64,000 bases of DNA from DASVFB01 sp963766345 (GTDB lineage: Bacteria; Actinomycetota; Thermoleophilia; Gaiellales; Gaiellaceae), in contig CAVXZL010000008.1 of NCBI GenBank assembly GCA_963766345.1, forward strand, positions 124,001 to 188,000. Reading direction: 5' to 3'. Below the pieces are notes generated by a model. The model ran no database searches, was not told the origin of the DNA, and was given only the letters and a program-made list of their open reading frames with translations. Position numbers and translations under genes: made by a program. Every line of letters begins with the position of its first letter. The stretch's first letter is position 1. Below are positions 24,727 through 33,246 of the stretch, piece after piece.

Positions 24727-25500
24727 GTGGCAGACCGCGCGCGTCATGCGCGGCGCACGAGCCGCGGGCTCTCGCAGAACTTCCTCCGCAGTAGGCGGCT
24801 CGCAGACGACATCGTCCGGGGGCTCGACGTGCGGCCGCACGAGCTGATCGTCGAGATCGGCGCCGGCGACGGTCGCCTTACGGAACCGCTCGCGCGACGC
24901 GCGCGGCGCGTCATCGCGATCGAGCTCGATCCTGCACTCGCGGCGGCGCTACGCCGCCGGTTCGACGTCGTAGAAGGCGACGCGCTCGCGGTGCCGCTGC
25001 CGGACGAGCCGTTCCGCGTCGTCGGCAACATCCCCTTCCACCGGACGACCGCGACCCTGCGGCGGCTGCTCGACGACCTCGAGCTCCCGTTACGGCGCGC
25101 AGACCTCATCGTGCAATGGGAGGTCGCCCGCAAGCGCGCCGTCGTCGTACCATCGACGCAGCTCACCGCGGTGTGGGGGCCGTGGTGGGAGCTCGCGGTC
25201 GTCCGGCGGTTCGACGCGAGCGCCTTCGACCCGCGACCGGATGTCGATGCCGCGCTGCTGCGGATCGTGCGGCGCGAGCACGAGCTCGTGCCTGCCGCCC
25301 GAGCGCCGCAGTACCGGCGCTTTGTCAGTCGTGCGTTCGCCCACAGCCTGCGCTCGGTCGTGCCACCGCTGACACTGAAGCGAGCCGCGGCGGCAGCCGG
25401 TTTCGACCGCGCGGCCCGTCCCCGCGATCTCGACGCACACCAGTGGTCCGCACTGTTCCTGTCCGCAGCGCACGACGCGGTGGCAGCCGCTCATGAGTAA
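24727..25500 (+). CDS. Erm-like rRNA adenine N6-methyltransferase
   Basis: 257 residues from GTG at 24727. SQNFLRSRRLADDIV opens the family fold, EIGAGDGRLTEPLARRA is motif I near 43, IELDPALAAALRRRF the acidic loop and GNIPFHRTTATLRRLL the NIPF catalytic motif near 100. WEVARKRA and PRPDVDAALLRIVRR are closer to actinobacterial Erm enzymes (ErmE type) than to KsgA, which usually has NLPY. Erm enzymes methylate A2058 of 23S rRNA and give macrolide-lincosamide-streptogramin resistance. KsgA-like function on 16S rRNA is the main alternative. Confidence 0.82.
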   Translation: MADRARHARRTSRGLSQNFLRSRRLADDIVRGLDVRPHELIVEIGAGDGRLTEPLARRARRVIAIELDPALAAALRRRFDVVEGDALAVPLPDEPFRVVGNIPFHRTTATLRRLLDDLELPLRRADLIVQWEVARKRAVVVPSTQLTAVWGPWWELAVVRRFDASAFDPRPDVDAALLRIVRREHELVPAARAPQYRRFVSRAFAHSLRSVVPPLTLKRAAAAAGFDRAARPRDLDAHQWSALFLSAAHDAVAAAHE

Positions 25501-25688
25501 GTGCGTCGCAGGTGTCACGAAACGCGCACGAGCGGCCCTTTCAACCGGAAAGCACGCCTGGCCGTGGCGGGCATGTCCGGCGGCTGCCACCGTGACGGGC
25601 ACCTAACGGCAATGTGACGTAACGCAGCGCAGCTTCCCCCGGACCGCGTCCGGTCGCGGCGCTAGAGTGCCGACGGCATTTCCTTTAA

Positions 25689-25710
25689 GACCGGTCCAGC
25701 GAGGCCGGAA
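25689..25710 (+). promoter_or_regulatory. PyrR-binding hairpin in the pyr leader RNA
   Basis: CCGG (25691-25694) pairs with CCGG (25705-25708) around a loop reading TCCAGCGAGG. The stretch GGTCCAGCGAGGCC fits the PyrR binding-loop consensus ARUCCNGNGAGGYU closely. The ribosome site AAAGGAG of the leader ORF follows immediately (25709-25715), so PyrR-UMP binding could block translation, as described in mycobacteria, rather than control a terminator; I see no terminator here. Confidence 0.8.
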
Positions 25711-25719
25711 AGGAGCTGA

Positions 25720-25764
25720 ATGAGACTGCACGCCTACACACCCGCGGCCCCGCCTGTGCCTTGA
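25720..25764 (+). CDS. pyr operon leader peptide
   Basis: A 14-codon ORF (MRLHAYTPAAPPVP, then TGA) starts 5 bases after a good AAAGGAG ribosome site next to the PyrR hairpin. Its stop TGA (25762-25764) overlaps the TTG start of pyrR (25761-25763), and pyrR has no ribosome site of its own. It therefore appears to deliver ribosomes to pyrR by coupling. The peptide itself may have no function. Confidence 0.6.
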   Translation: MRLHAYTPAAPPVP

Positions 25765-26345
25765 CGCAGGCGAGCGTGTCAGCGGGGAAGGTCGTTCTCG
25801 ACGCCGAGGCGATCGACCGGACGCTCTCCCGCATTGCGCACGAGATCATCGAGCGGAACGACGACCTGTACGAGGTCGCGCTCGTCGGCATCCACCGCCG
25901 CGGCGTCCCGCTCGCCCAGCGCCTCCGCCGGCTGGTCGCCGACCGCGCCGGCGTCGAGCTTCCGCTCGGCCAGCTCGACATCACCTTCTACCGCGACGAC
26001 GTCCACGTGCGCGCCGGCGAGGCGCCCTTGCATGCGCAGCCGGTTGTCCGCTCGACGACGCTCGAGTTCCCGCTCGAGGGAATGACGTGCATCCTCGTCG
26101 ACGACGTCCTCTACACCGGACGAACGATCCGCGCCGCAGTCGAGGCGCTCTTCGACTACGGCCGGCCCGCGCGCGTGCAACTCGCAGTGCTTGCCGACCG
26201 CGGCCACCGCGAGCTGCCGATCCGGCCCGATTACGTCGGCAAGAACCTGCCGACGTCCCGCGACGAGCGCATCCAGGTGCAGCTCGTCGAGGTCGACGAG
26301 GTCGACCGCGTTCTGCTCATCCCCACCGCAGAGGAGAGTCACTAG
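25761..26345 (+). CDS. pyrR: Bifunctional pyr operon regulator / uracil phosphoribosyltransferase
   Basis: 194 residues from TTG at 25761. It has the PRPP-binding motif CILVDDVLYTGRTIRAAVEA near 112-130, the PyrR-specific GIHRRGVPLAQRL near 44, GQLDITFYRDD, and YVGKNLPTSRDERIQV at the end. PyrR binds pyr leader RNA when UMP/UTP is high and has weak uracil phosphoribosyltransferase activity. First gene of the pyr operon; its stop overlaps the pyrB start (TAGTG). Confidence 0.95.
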   Translation: MTQASVSAGKVVLDAEAIDRTLSRIAHEIIERNDDLYEVALVGIHRRGVPLAQRLRRLVADRAGVELPLGQLDITFYRDDVHVRAGEAPLHAQPVVRSTTLEFPLEGMTCILVDDVLYTGRTIRAAVEALFDYGRPARVQLAVLADRGHRELPIRPDYVGKNLPTSRDERIQVQLVEVDEVDRVLLIPTAEESH

Positions 26346-27343
26346 TGGCCGACATCCGCGTCATGCGCGACGCGCTGCCGCCGAAGGAGCCGCCGCGGCG
26401 CCACCTGATCTCGATCGACGACCTCACCGAGGACGACGTCTCACGGCTGCTCGCCACCGCACGCAGCTTCGAGCGTTCCCTCGAGCGCGAGGTGAAGAAG
26501 CTGCCCACGCTTCGCGGCCGGACGATCGTCAACGTCTTCTACGAGTCGTCCACGCGCACGTCGTCGAGCTTCGAGCTCGCGGCGAAGCGTCTCTCCGCCG
26601 ACACGATGTCGATCAAGAGCTCCGGCTCGTCGGTGGACAAGGGCGAATCGCTCAAGGACACGGCGCTCACGCTCGGCGCCTACGACCCGGACGTGATCGT
26701 GATCCGGCATCCGCACATCGGCGCACCCGAGCTTGTCGCTCGCGTGACGCAGGCGCACATCGTCAACGCCGGCGACGGCAAGCGACAGCATCCGACGCAG
26801 GCGCTGCTCGACCTCTACACGATCCACGAGGAGTTCGGACGCATCGAGGGCCTCCACGTCGCGATCGTCGGCGACGTCCTGCACTCGCGCGTCGCGCGCT
26901 CGAACATCCAGGCGCTCGCGCTCATGGGCGCTCGCATCACTCTCGTCGGGCCGCCGACGCTGATCCCGCGCGGCATCGAGGCGATGGGTTGCGAGACGAC
27001 CGCCGACATCGACGCGATCAAGGCGGCCGACGTCGTCTACGTCCTGCGCATGCAGAAAGAGCGCATGCAGGAGGGCGCCAACTACGTGCCGAGCCTGCGC
27101 GAGTACACCGCGCGATGGGGAGTGACGCCCGAGCGCCTGCGCGAAGGGCAGAAGATCATGCACCCCGGCCCGATGAACCGCGGTGTCGAGATCGACCCGA
27201 CCGTTGCCGACGACCAGGACGCGCTCATCGTCACGCAGGTGCGCGCCGGGCTCGTCGTCCGAATGGCGGTGCTCTACGACCTGCTCACGCACGGGCCCGC
27301 GCTCGTCGATGCCGCGGCTCGGACGCCGCTGGGAGTCGCATGA
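26345..27343 (+). CDS. pyrB: Aspartate carbamoyltransferase catalytic chain
   Basis: 332 residues from GTG at 26345. The carbamoyl-phosphate motif YESSTRTSSSFELAAKRL is near 64-81, the SxxxKGES loop appears as SSVDKGESLKDT, HPTQALLDLYTI is near 147, VGDVLHSRVARSN follows, and HPGPMNRGVEI closes the aspartate site. It catalyses the committed step, carbamoyl phosphate plus aspartate to carbamoyl-aspartate. No pyrI regulatory chain is present. Overlaps pyrC by 4 bases. Confidence 0.97.
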   Translation: MADIRVMRDALPPKEPPRRHLISIDDLTEDDVSRLLATARSFERSLEREVKKLPTLRGRTIVNVFYESSTRTSSSFELAAKRLSADTMSIKSSGSSVDKGESLKDTALTLGAYDPDVIVIRHPHIGAPELVARVTQAHIVNAGDGKRQHPTQALLDLYTIHEEFGRIEGLHVAIVGDVLHSRVARSNIQALALMGARITLVGPPTLIPRGIEAMGCETTADIDAIKAADVVYVLRMQKERMQEGANYVPSLREYTARWGVTPERLREGQKIMHPGPMNRGVEIDPTVADDQDALIVTQVRAGLVVRMAVLYDLLTHGPALVDAAARTPLGVA

Positions 27344-28635
27344 TCGCGCTGACGCAGAAGAACGCGCCGAAGGACTCGCTCGTGATCACGGGCGCGCGCG
27401 TTCTCGACCCCGTCGCGGGAATCGACGCGCACGTGGACGTCCGTGTCGACGACGGCGTGATCGCCGCGATCGGAACGTCGCTCGAGCGGAACGCGCATCG
27501 GGTCGAGGACGCGCACGGCCTCGTGCTCGCGCCGGCGTTCGTGGATCCGCACGTGCATCTGCGCACACCGGGGCGCGAGGACGAGGAGACGATCGCCTCC
27601 GGTACCGCGGCCGCCGCGGCGGGCGGCTTCTGCGCGATCCTCGCGATGCCGAACACGGATCCCGTCGTCGACTCGGCCGCGGTGCTCGGGTCGCTCATCG
27701 AAGGGGCAGGCTCCGACGCGGTCATCCCGGTCGGCTTCCTCGCCGCGATCACGAAGGGCCAGCGCGGCGCCGAACTGACCGAGATGGGCGAGCTCGCGGA
27801 CGCGGGCGCCGCCGGCTTCACCGACGACGGGCACCCGGTGCGCTCGCCCGGGCTCATGCGCCGTGCGCTGCAGTACGCGTCGATCACGGGCAGGCGTCTT
27901 GCACTCCACGAGGAGGAGCCGTCGCTCTCGCGCGACGGACAGATGCACGAGGGCGCGATCTCCGCCGAGCTCGGCTTCGCGGGCTATCCCTCGGTCGCGG
28001 AGTCGGTGATGGTCGCGCGCGACATCGCGCTTGCGGCGTACGAGAACCAGCCGCTGCACGTTATGCACGTGTCGGCGAAGGAATCGGTCGAGGTGCTCGC
28101 GCAGGCGGAGAACGTCACCGCCGAGGTCACGCCTCACCACCTCTGTCTCACGGACGAGGCGGTGCGCTCGCTCGACGCGAACGTGAAGATGAACCCGCCG
28201 CTGCGGAGCGCGGACGATCGCGCCGCGCTCATCGACGGCCTGCGCTCGGGTGCGATCTCTTGCGTGGCCACCGACCACGCGCCGCACGCGCGACACGAGA
28301 AGGAGGTGCCGTTCGAGGAGGCGCCGTTCGGCGTCACCGGGCTCGAGACGGCGTTCGCCGCGCTCTACACGTACCTCGTCGAGCCGGGATTGCTGCCGCT
28401 CGAGACGCTGCTCGAGCGGATGTCGGCCGGTCCGGCGCGCGCCTACGGGCTCGACGCGCCGCGGATCGCGGTCGGCGCCCCCGCCAACCTCGTGTTGATC
28501 GACGAGAACTCGAGCTGGCCGGTTACCGAGGAGGGCTTCCGCTCGCGCTCGGTCAACTCGTGGCTCCTCGGCAAGACGCTGCGCGGCAAGGTGCGGCTGA
28601 CGGTGGCGAACGGGCGCGTGGTGCACGAGGGGTGA
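27340..28635 (+). CDS. pyrC: Dihydroorotase (class I)
   Basis: 431 residues from ATG at 27340, with the PyrC class I layout. APAFVDPHVHLRTPG near 66 holds the first metal histidines. FTDDGHPV is near 165, MHVSAKESVE near 243, VTPHHLCLTD near 265 and ATDHAPHARHEKE near 310 with the metal-binding Asp. It closes carbamoyl-aspartate to dihydroorotate in the cytoplasm. The stop overlaps the GTG of the next, broken gene. Confidence 0.97.
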   Translation: MIALTQKNAPKDSLVITGARVLDPVAGIDAHVDVRVDDGVIAAIGTSLERNAHRVEDAHGLVLAPAFVDPHVHLRTPGREDEETIASGTAAAAAGGFCAILAMPNTDPVVDSAAVLGSLIEGAGSDAVIPVGFLAAITKGQRGAELTEMGELADAGAAGFTDDGHPVRSPGLMRRALQYASITGRRLALHEEEPSLSRDGQMHEGAISAELGFAGYPSVAESVMVARDIALAAYENQPLHVMHVSAKESVEVLAQAENVTAEVTPHHLCLTDEAVRSLDANVKMNPPLRSADDRAALIDGLRSGAISCVATDHAPHARHEKEVPFEEAPFGVTGLETAFAALYTYLVEPGLLPLETLLERMSAGPARAYGLDAPRIAVGAPANLVLIDENSSWPVTEEGFRSRSVNSWLLGKTLRGKVRLTVANGRVVHEG

Positions 28636-29196
28636 CGACGGCGGTCGGTTATCTCGACGCGCGCACCGAGGCGTACGTGGAGCAGGTCGTACGCGCGATC
28701 GACGTGCACGTGCCCGCCGTCGAGGCGTTCCTCGTCGGCTCGAGTGCCGTCGGTGGCTTCGATCCCGCGACGAGCGACGTCGACGTGGTCGTCGTCGTCG
28801 AGCGGCCGCTCCATGATGAGCGGCAGCGTGTCATCGACGCGAGTCGCGGGCGTGGCGTGTCCTGTTCGCGATCTGGAGTTGGCCATGTATGTACAAGGCC
28901 AAGCGCCGCCCGACGTCGAGCTGAACCTCAATCACGGCGAGGAGACGTACGCGGAGGCGTTCTGGTTCGTGCTCGACGCCGCGCTAGCCGAGTCGCACGC
29001 CGTTCCGTTGCTGCACGACAGGCCCTGGCTGGACGTGTTCGAGCCGGTCAGCAACGACCGGATCCTCGAAGCGGTCCGCGCGTCGCTCGAGTGGTCGAAA
29101 GGACGAGACGACGGGTTCGCGCGCCTGACAGCCACGCGCTCGCGCCACTACCTCGAGCACGGCGAGTGGCTCACGAAGGCGGAGGCGGCCGGGTGA
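28632..29196 (+). pseudogene. Frameshifted aminoglycoside-nucleotidyltransferase-like gene inside the pyr operon
   Basis: From GTG 28632 the first frame reads AIDVHVPAVEAFLVGSSAVG and FDPATSDVDVVVVVE, a classic GS-x9-DxD nucleotidyltransferase head as in AadA/DUF4111 proteins. Near 28835-28855 coding switches frame, continuing with CPVRDLELAMYVQGQ, VELNLNHGEETYAEAFWFVL, LLHDRPWLDVF and EWSKGRDDGFARLTATR to TGA at 29194-29196. One base change in length would restore a protein of about 188 residues. It overlaps pyrC upstream and carA downstream exactly as an operon member would. Either a recent frameshift or a sequence error. Confidence 0.75.
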
Positions 29197-30227
29197 ACGG
29201 CTTCCTCGTCCTCGAGGACGGCACGGTCTTCGAAGGCGAGTCGGTCGCAGCGCAGGGCTGCGCGTTCGGCGAAGTCGTCTTCACGACGTCGATGACGGGC
29301 TACCAGGAGGTCGTGACCGACCCGAGCTACGCCGAGCAGCTCGTCTGCTTCACCGCGCCGATGGTCGGCAACTACGGCACGGCTCCCACGCGCTCCGAGT
29401 CGAAGCGGCCGCACGCGCGTGCGGCGCTCATGCGCGAGGCGCGCGGCCCTGCGTGGACGGACTGGCTGCACGAGCGCGGCATCGTCGGGCTCTCGGAAAT
29501 CGACACGCGAAGCCTCGTCCTCCACCTGCGCGAGGGCGGTGCAATGCGCGCCGCCGCGGCTGCGGGCGACGTCTCGATCGACGAGACGCTCGCCGCGGTG
29601 CGCGAGCAGCCGCCGATGGCGGGTCGCGCGCTCGTCGCCGACGTCTCGACAGACGACGTCTATGCCTACTCGGAGTCCGGCGCTGTCAGCGTCGCGGTCG
29701 TCGACTACGGCGTCAAGCGCTCGATCCTCGTGCGCCTCGCCGCTGCAGGCGCCGCCGTCACCGTCTACCCGCACGACGTCGACGCCGACGAGCTCGCGCA
29801 ACATGACGGCGTCCTGCTCGCGAACGGCCCCGGCGATCCCGAGCCGCTGCACGACGAAGTCGCGGTCGTGCGCGAGCTGCTCGGCCGCGTGCCGGTGCTC
29901 GGCATCTGCCTCGGCCACCAGCTGCTCGCCCTCGCAGCGGGGATGAAGACGTACAAGCTGCCGTTCGGCCACCGCGGCGCGAACCATCCCGTGCTCGAGC
30001 GCGCGACGGGCCGCGTGCTCGTCACGACGCAGAACCACGGCTTCGCCGTCGAGGCGTCGGAGGAGCGCGAGGCGACGTACGTCTCGCTCTACGACGGCAC
30101 CGTCGAGGGGCTCGACTTCCCACGCGAGCACGCGCGCTCGGCGCAGTTCCATCCCGAGGCGGGCCCGGGCCCGCACGACGCATGGCCGATCATCGGCGAG
30201 TTCGTCGAGGAGTTGAAAGCTGCCTAG
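29193..30227 (+). CDS. carA: Carbamoyl-phosphate synthase small (glutamine amidotransferase) chain
   Basis: 344 residues from GTG at 29193. The N-terminal CPSase small domain shows VFTTSMTGYQEVVTDPSYAEQ. The class I glutaminase domain starts at about 165 with VDYGVKRSIL, has the nucleophile in LGICLGHQLLAL near 237, and HPEAGPGPHD near 320 for the catalytic His/Glu. It supplies ammonia from glutamine to CarB. Slightly shorter than E. coli CarA. Its last codons contain the CTG start of carB. Confidence 0.97.
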   Translation: MNGFLVLEDGTVFEGESVAAQGCAFGEVVFTTSMTGYQEVVTDPSYAEQLVCFTAPMVGNYGTAPTRSESKRPHARAALMREARGPAWTDWLHERGIVGLSEIDTRSLVLHLREGGAMRAAAAAGDVSIDETLAAVREQPPMAGRALVADVSTDDVYAYSESGAVSVAVVDYGVKRSILVRLAAAGAAVTVYPHDVDADELAQHDGVLLANGPGDPEPLHDEVAVVRELLGRVPVLGICLGHQLLALAAGMKTYKLPFGHRGANHPVLERATGRVLVTTQNHGFAVEASEEREATYVSLYDGTVEGLDFPREHARSAQFHPEAGPGPHDAWPIIGEFVEELKAA

Positions 30228-33200
30228 GCGCGACGACCTCCACTCGATCTGCCTGATCGGCAGCGGCCCGATCGTGATCGGGCAGGCGTGCGAGTTCGAC
30301 TACGCCGGCTCGCAGGCGCTCAAGGTCCTGCGCGAGGACGGCTTCCGCACGATCGTCGTCAATTCGAACCCGGCGACGATCATGACCGACCCCGGCTTCG
30401 CCGACCGCACGTACCTCGAGCCGCTCGACGTCGAAGGCGTGCTCAGCGTCCTCGAGCGGGAGCGGCCCGACGCGCTGCTGCCGACGATGGGCGGCCAGAC
30501 GGCGCTCAACCTCGCGATCCAGCTGGGGGAGACGGGCGTGCTCGCGGAGCTCGGGGTCGAGCTGATCGGCGCGGGCGTCGACGCGATCAACCGTGCCGAG
30601 GACCGCGAGCTCTTCCGCGCGGCGGTGCAGTCGGTCGGGCTGCAGGTGCCCGTATCGACGATCGTGCACTCGGTCGACGAGCTCGGGGGCGTCGCCCTGC
30701 CCGCGGTCGTGCGCCCGGCTTTCACGCTCGGCGGCCACGGCGGCGGGTTCGCGTACACGCGCGAGGAGCTCGTCGCGCAGGTGGCGAAGGGCCTCAACGA
30801 GTCTCCGATCGGGCAGGTGCTCGTGGAGGAGTCGGTTCGCGGCTGGGACGAGTTCGAGCTCGAGGTCGTCCGCGACAAGCTCGACAACGTCGTGATCGTC
30901 TGCTCGATCGAGAACCTCGACCCGATGGGCGTCCACACCGGCGACTCGGTCACGGTCGCGCCGCAGATGACGCTGCCGGACGAGGCGTACCAGGAGCTGC
31001 GCGACGCCGCCGCCGCCGTCATCCGCGCGGTCGGCGTCGAGACCGGGGGCTCGAACATCCAGTTCGCGCGCCACCGCGACACCGGCGAGCTCCGCGTGAT
31101 CGAGATGAACCCGCGCGTCTCGCGCTCGTCCGCGCTCGCGTCGAAGGCGACGGGCTACCCGATCGCGAAGGTCGCGGCGAAGCTCGCGGTCGGCTACACG
31201 CTGCCGGAGATCCCGAACGACCTGACGCGGACGACGCCGGCGAGCTTCGAGCCGACGCTCGACTACGTCGTCGTCAAGTTCCCGCGCTTCGCGTTCGAGA
31301 AGTTCCCCGGCGCCGACACGACGCTCGGCACGCAGATGAAGTCGGTCGGCGAGGCGATGGGCATCGGCCGCACGTTCGCGGAGGCGTACCTGAAGGCGAA
31401 CCGCTCGCGCGAGCTCGACGCGGGCGCGAACACGCCGTGGGCGACGTTCGACGACCTGCCCGAAGGCGTGCACCCGTGGTTCCGGGAGGAGATCGACCGG
31501 ATCAAGCACGCGCTCGCGAACGAGGCGGACACCCTGAAGCTGAAGCGGCTGGGCCTGTCCGACGCGGCGATCGGCCGCGAGCACGACCTTAGCCCCGCCT
31601 ACCGGCGCGTCGACTCCTGCGCCGCCGAGGTCGAGGCGCGCTCGAACTACTTCTACTCGACGTGGGGCGAGGCGGACGAGGCTCCGCCCGAGCCCGGCCG
31701 CTCCGTCGTGATCCTCGGCTCCGGCCCGAACCGGATCGGCCAGGGGATCGAGTTCGACTACTGCTGCGTCCACGCGGCGACGAGCTTCCGCGACCTCGGC
31801 TACGAGTCGGTGATGGTCAACTGCAACCCGGAGACCGTCTCCACCGACTACGACACGTCGGATCGCCTCTACTTCGAGCCGCTCGACGCGGAGTCGGTCG
31901 TCAACGTCCTGCGGCGCGAGCAGCCCGCCGGCGTCGTCATCCAGTTCGGCGGCCAGACACCGTTGAAGCTCGCGCGCGCGATCGAGGAGGCGGGCTTCCG
32001 CGTCCTCGGCACGCCGTTCGACTCGATCGACCTGGCCGAAGACCGTGAACGGTTCGGCGCCCTGCTCGAGTCGCTCGGCGTGCTCTGCCCCCAGTGGGGG
32101 ATCGCGGAGTCGGCCACCGAGGCGTATGCGACCGCACACCGCATCGGCTACCCGGTGCTCGTCCGCCCGTCCTACGTTCTCGGCGGCCGCGCGATGCGCG
32201 TCTGCCACACGCCCAAGCAGGTCGTCGACGCGTTCCACGCGAACGTCCACGGCCGCACGCTCGTCGACCGCTTCCTGGAGAACGCGATCGAGATTGACGT
32301 CGACGCGCTGTCGGACGGCGAGCACACCTACATCGGCGCGCTCATGCAGCACGTGGAAGAGGCGGGCGTCCACTCCGGCGACTCCGCCTGCGTGCTGCCG
32401 GCGCCGTCGCTCACCGCGTCTCAGGAGAACGAGATCGCCGACACGGTGCGCGCGATCGCGAAGGGGCTCGGCGTCGTCGGCCTGCTGAACGTGCAGCTTG
32501 CCGTCGCGGACGGCGAGGTGTTCGTGCTCGAGGCGAACCCGCGCGCGTCGCGGACCGTGCCGTTTGCCTCGAAGGCCACCGGGGTCAACCTCGTGCGCGC
32601 CGCGTGCAGGCTCGCGCTCGGCGAGAAGCTCGACGCGCTCGAGCTGCCGCCGGAGCGTCCGCCGGCGCAGGTCAGCGTCAAGGCCGCCGTCCTTCCGTTC
32701 CATCGCTTCCCGGGCAGCGACCCGGTGCTCGGGCCGGAGATGCGCGCGACCGGCGAGGTGATGGCGAGCGCCGCCGACCTGCCGACGGCCTTCGCCAAGG
32801 CGGAGCGCGCGGCCGGCCGCCCCCTCCCGACGAGCGGCACCGTCTTCCTCTCGGTGCGGGACGCCGACAAGCCGGCGCTCGTGCCCGTCGCGGCGGCGCT
32901 CGCCGGGCTCGGCTTCTCGCTCGTCGCGACAGAGGGGACAGCGGCGACGCTCGAGGCGGCGGGGCTCGAGGTCGAGCGCGTGCGCAAGATGATCGAGAAC
33001 GGCGGCGGCGCCACGGTCGTCGACCTCGTCCGCCGCGGCCGCTGCGACCTCGTGATCAACACGCCGCAGGGCTACGGCGCCCGTGCGGACGGCTACCTGA
33101 TCCGCGAGGCGGCGCTCGTCAACCGTGTCCCGTGCATCACGACCCTGTCCGGCGCGGCCGCGGCCGTCCACGCGATCGCGAGCGCCCGCACCGAGGTCGC

Positions 33201-33246
33201 CGTCTCGCTCCAGGAGCGGATCGAGGCTGAAGCGCGCTCGGCTTAA
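30220..33246 (+). CDS. carB: Carbamoyl-phosphate synthase large chain
   Basis: 1008 residues if started at CTG 30220, giving LPRRDDLHSICLIGSGPIVIG, the expected N-terminus. The next usable canonical codon (GTG 30274) would cut through the conserved SGPIVIGQ. Two ATP-grasp halves are evident, each with ExNPRxSRxxxxASKATG (EMNPRVSRSSALASKATG and EANPRASRTVPFASKATG), and a second SGPNRIGQGIEFDYC start. The allosteric MGS-like domain occupies the last 130 residues. It makes carbamoyl phosphate for pyrB and arginine synthesis. The CTG start overlaps the carA stop by 8 bases, indicating coupled translation. Confidence 0.96.
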   Translation: MPRRDDLHSICLIGSGPIVIGQACEFDYAGSQALKVLREDGFRTIVVNSNPATIMTDPGFADRTYLEPLDVEGVLSVLERERPDALLPTMGGQTALNLAIQLGETGVLAELGVELIGAGVDAINRAEDRELFRAAVQSVGLQVPVSTIVHSVDELGGVALPAVVRPAFTLGGHGGGFAYTREELVAQVAKGLNESPIGQVLVEESVRGWDEFELEVVRDKLDNVVIVCSIENLDPMGVHTGDSVTVAPQMTLPDEAYQELRDAAAAVIRAVGVETGGSNIQFARHRDTGELRVIEMNPRVSRSSALASKATGYPIAKVAAKLAVGYTLPEIPNDLTRTTPASFEPTLDYVVVKFPRFAFEKFPGADTTLGTQMKSVGEAMGIGRTFAEAYLKANRSRELDAGANTPWATFDDLPEGVHPWFREEIDRIKHALANEADTLKLKRLGLSDAAIGREHDLSPAYRRVDSCAAEVEARSNYFYSTWGEADEAPPEPGRSVVILGSGPNRIGQGIEFDYCCVHAATSFRDLGYESVMVNCNPETVSTDYDTSDRLYFEPLDAESVVNVLRREQPAGVVIQFGGQTPLKLARAIEEAGFRVLGTPFDSIDLAEDRERFGALLESLGVLCPQWGIAESATEAYATAHRIGYPVLVRPSYVLGGRAMRVCHTPKQVVDAFHANVHGRTLVDRFLENAIEIDVDALSDGEHTYIGALMQHVEEAGVHSGDSACVLPAPSLTASQENEIADTVRAIAKGLGVVGLLNVQLAVADGEVFVLEANPRASRTVPFASKATGVNLVRAACRLALGEKLDALELPPERPPAQVSVKAAVLPFHRFPGSDPVLGPEMRATGEVMASAADLPTAFAKAERAAGRPLPTSGTVFLSVRDADKPALVPVAAALAGLGFSLVATEGTAATLEAAGLEVERVRKMIENGGGATVVDLVRRGRCDLVINTPQGYGARADGYLIREAALVNRVPCITTLSGAAAAVHAIASARTEVAVSLQERIEAEARSA

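Noticed and set aside
25501..25688. Additional gene between the Erm-like gene and the pyr leader
   Set aside because: Only short frames without motifs occur; the region is better explained as promoter and leader.
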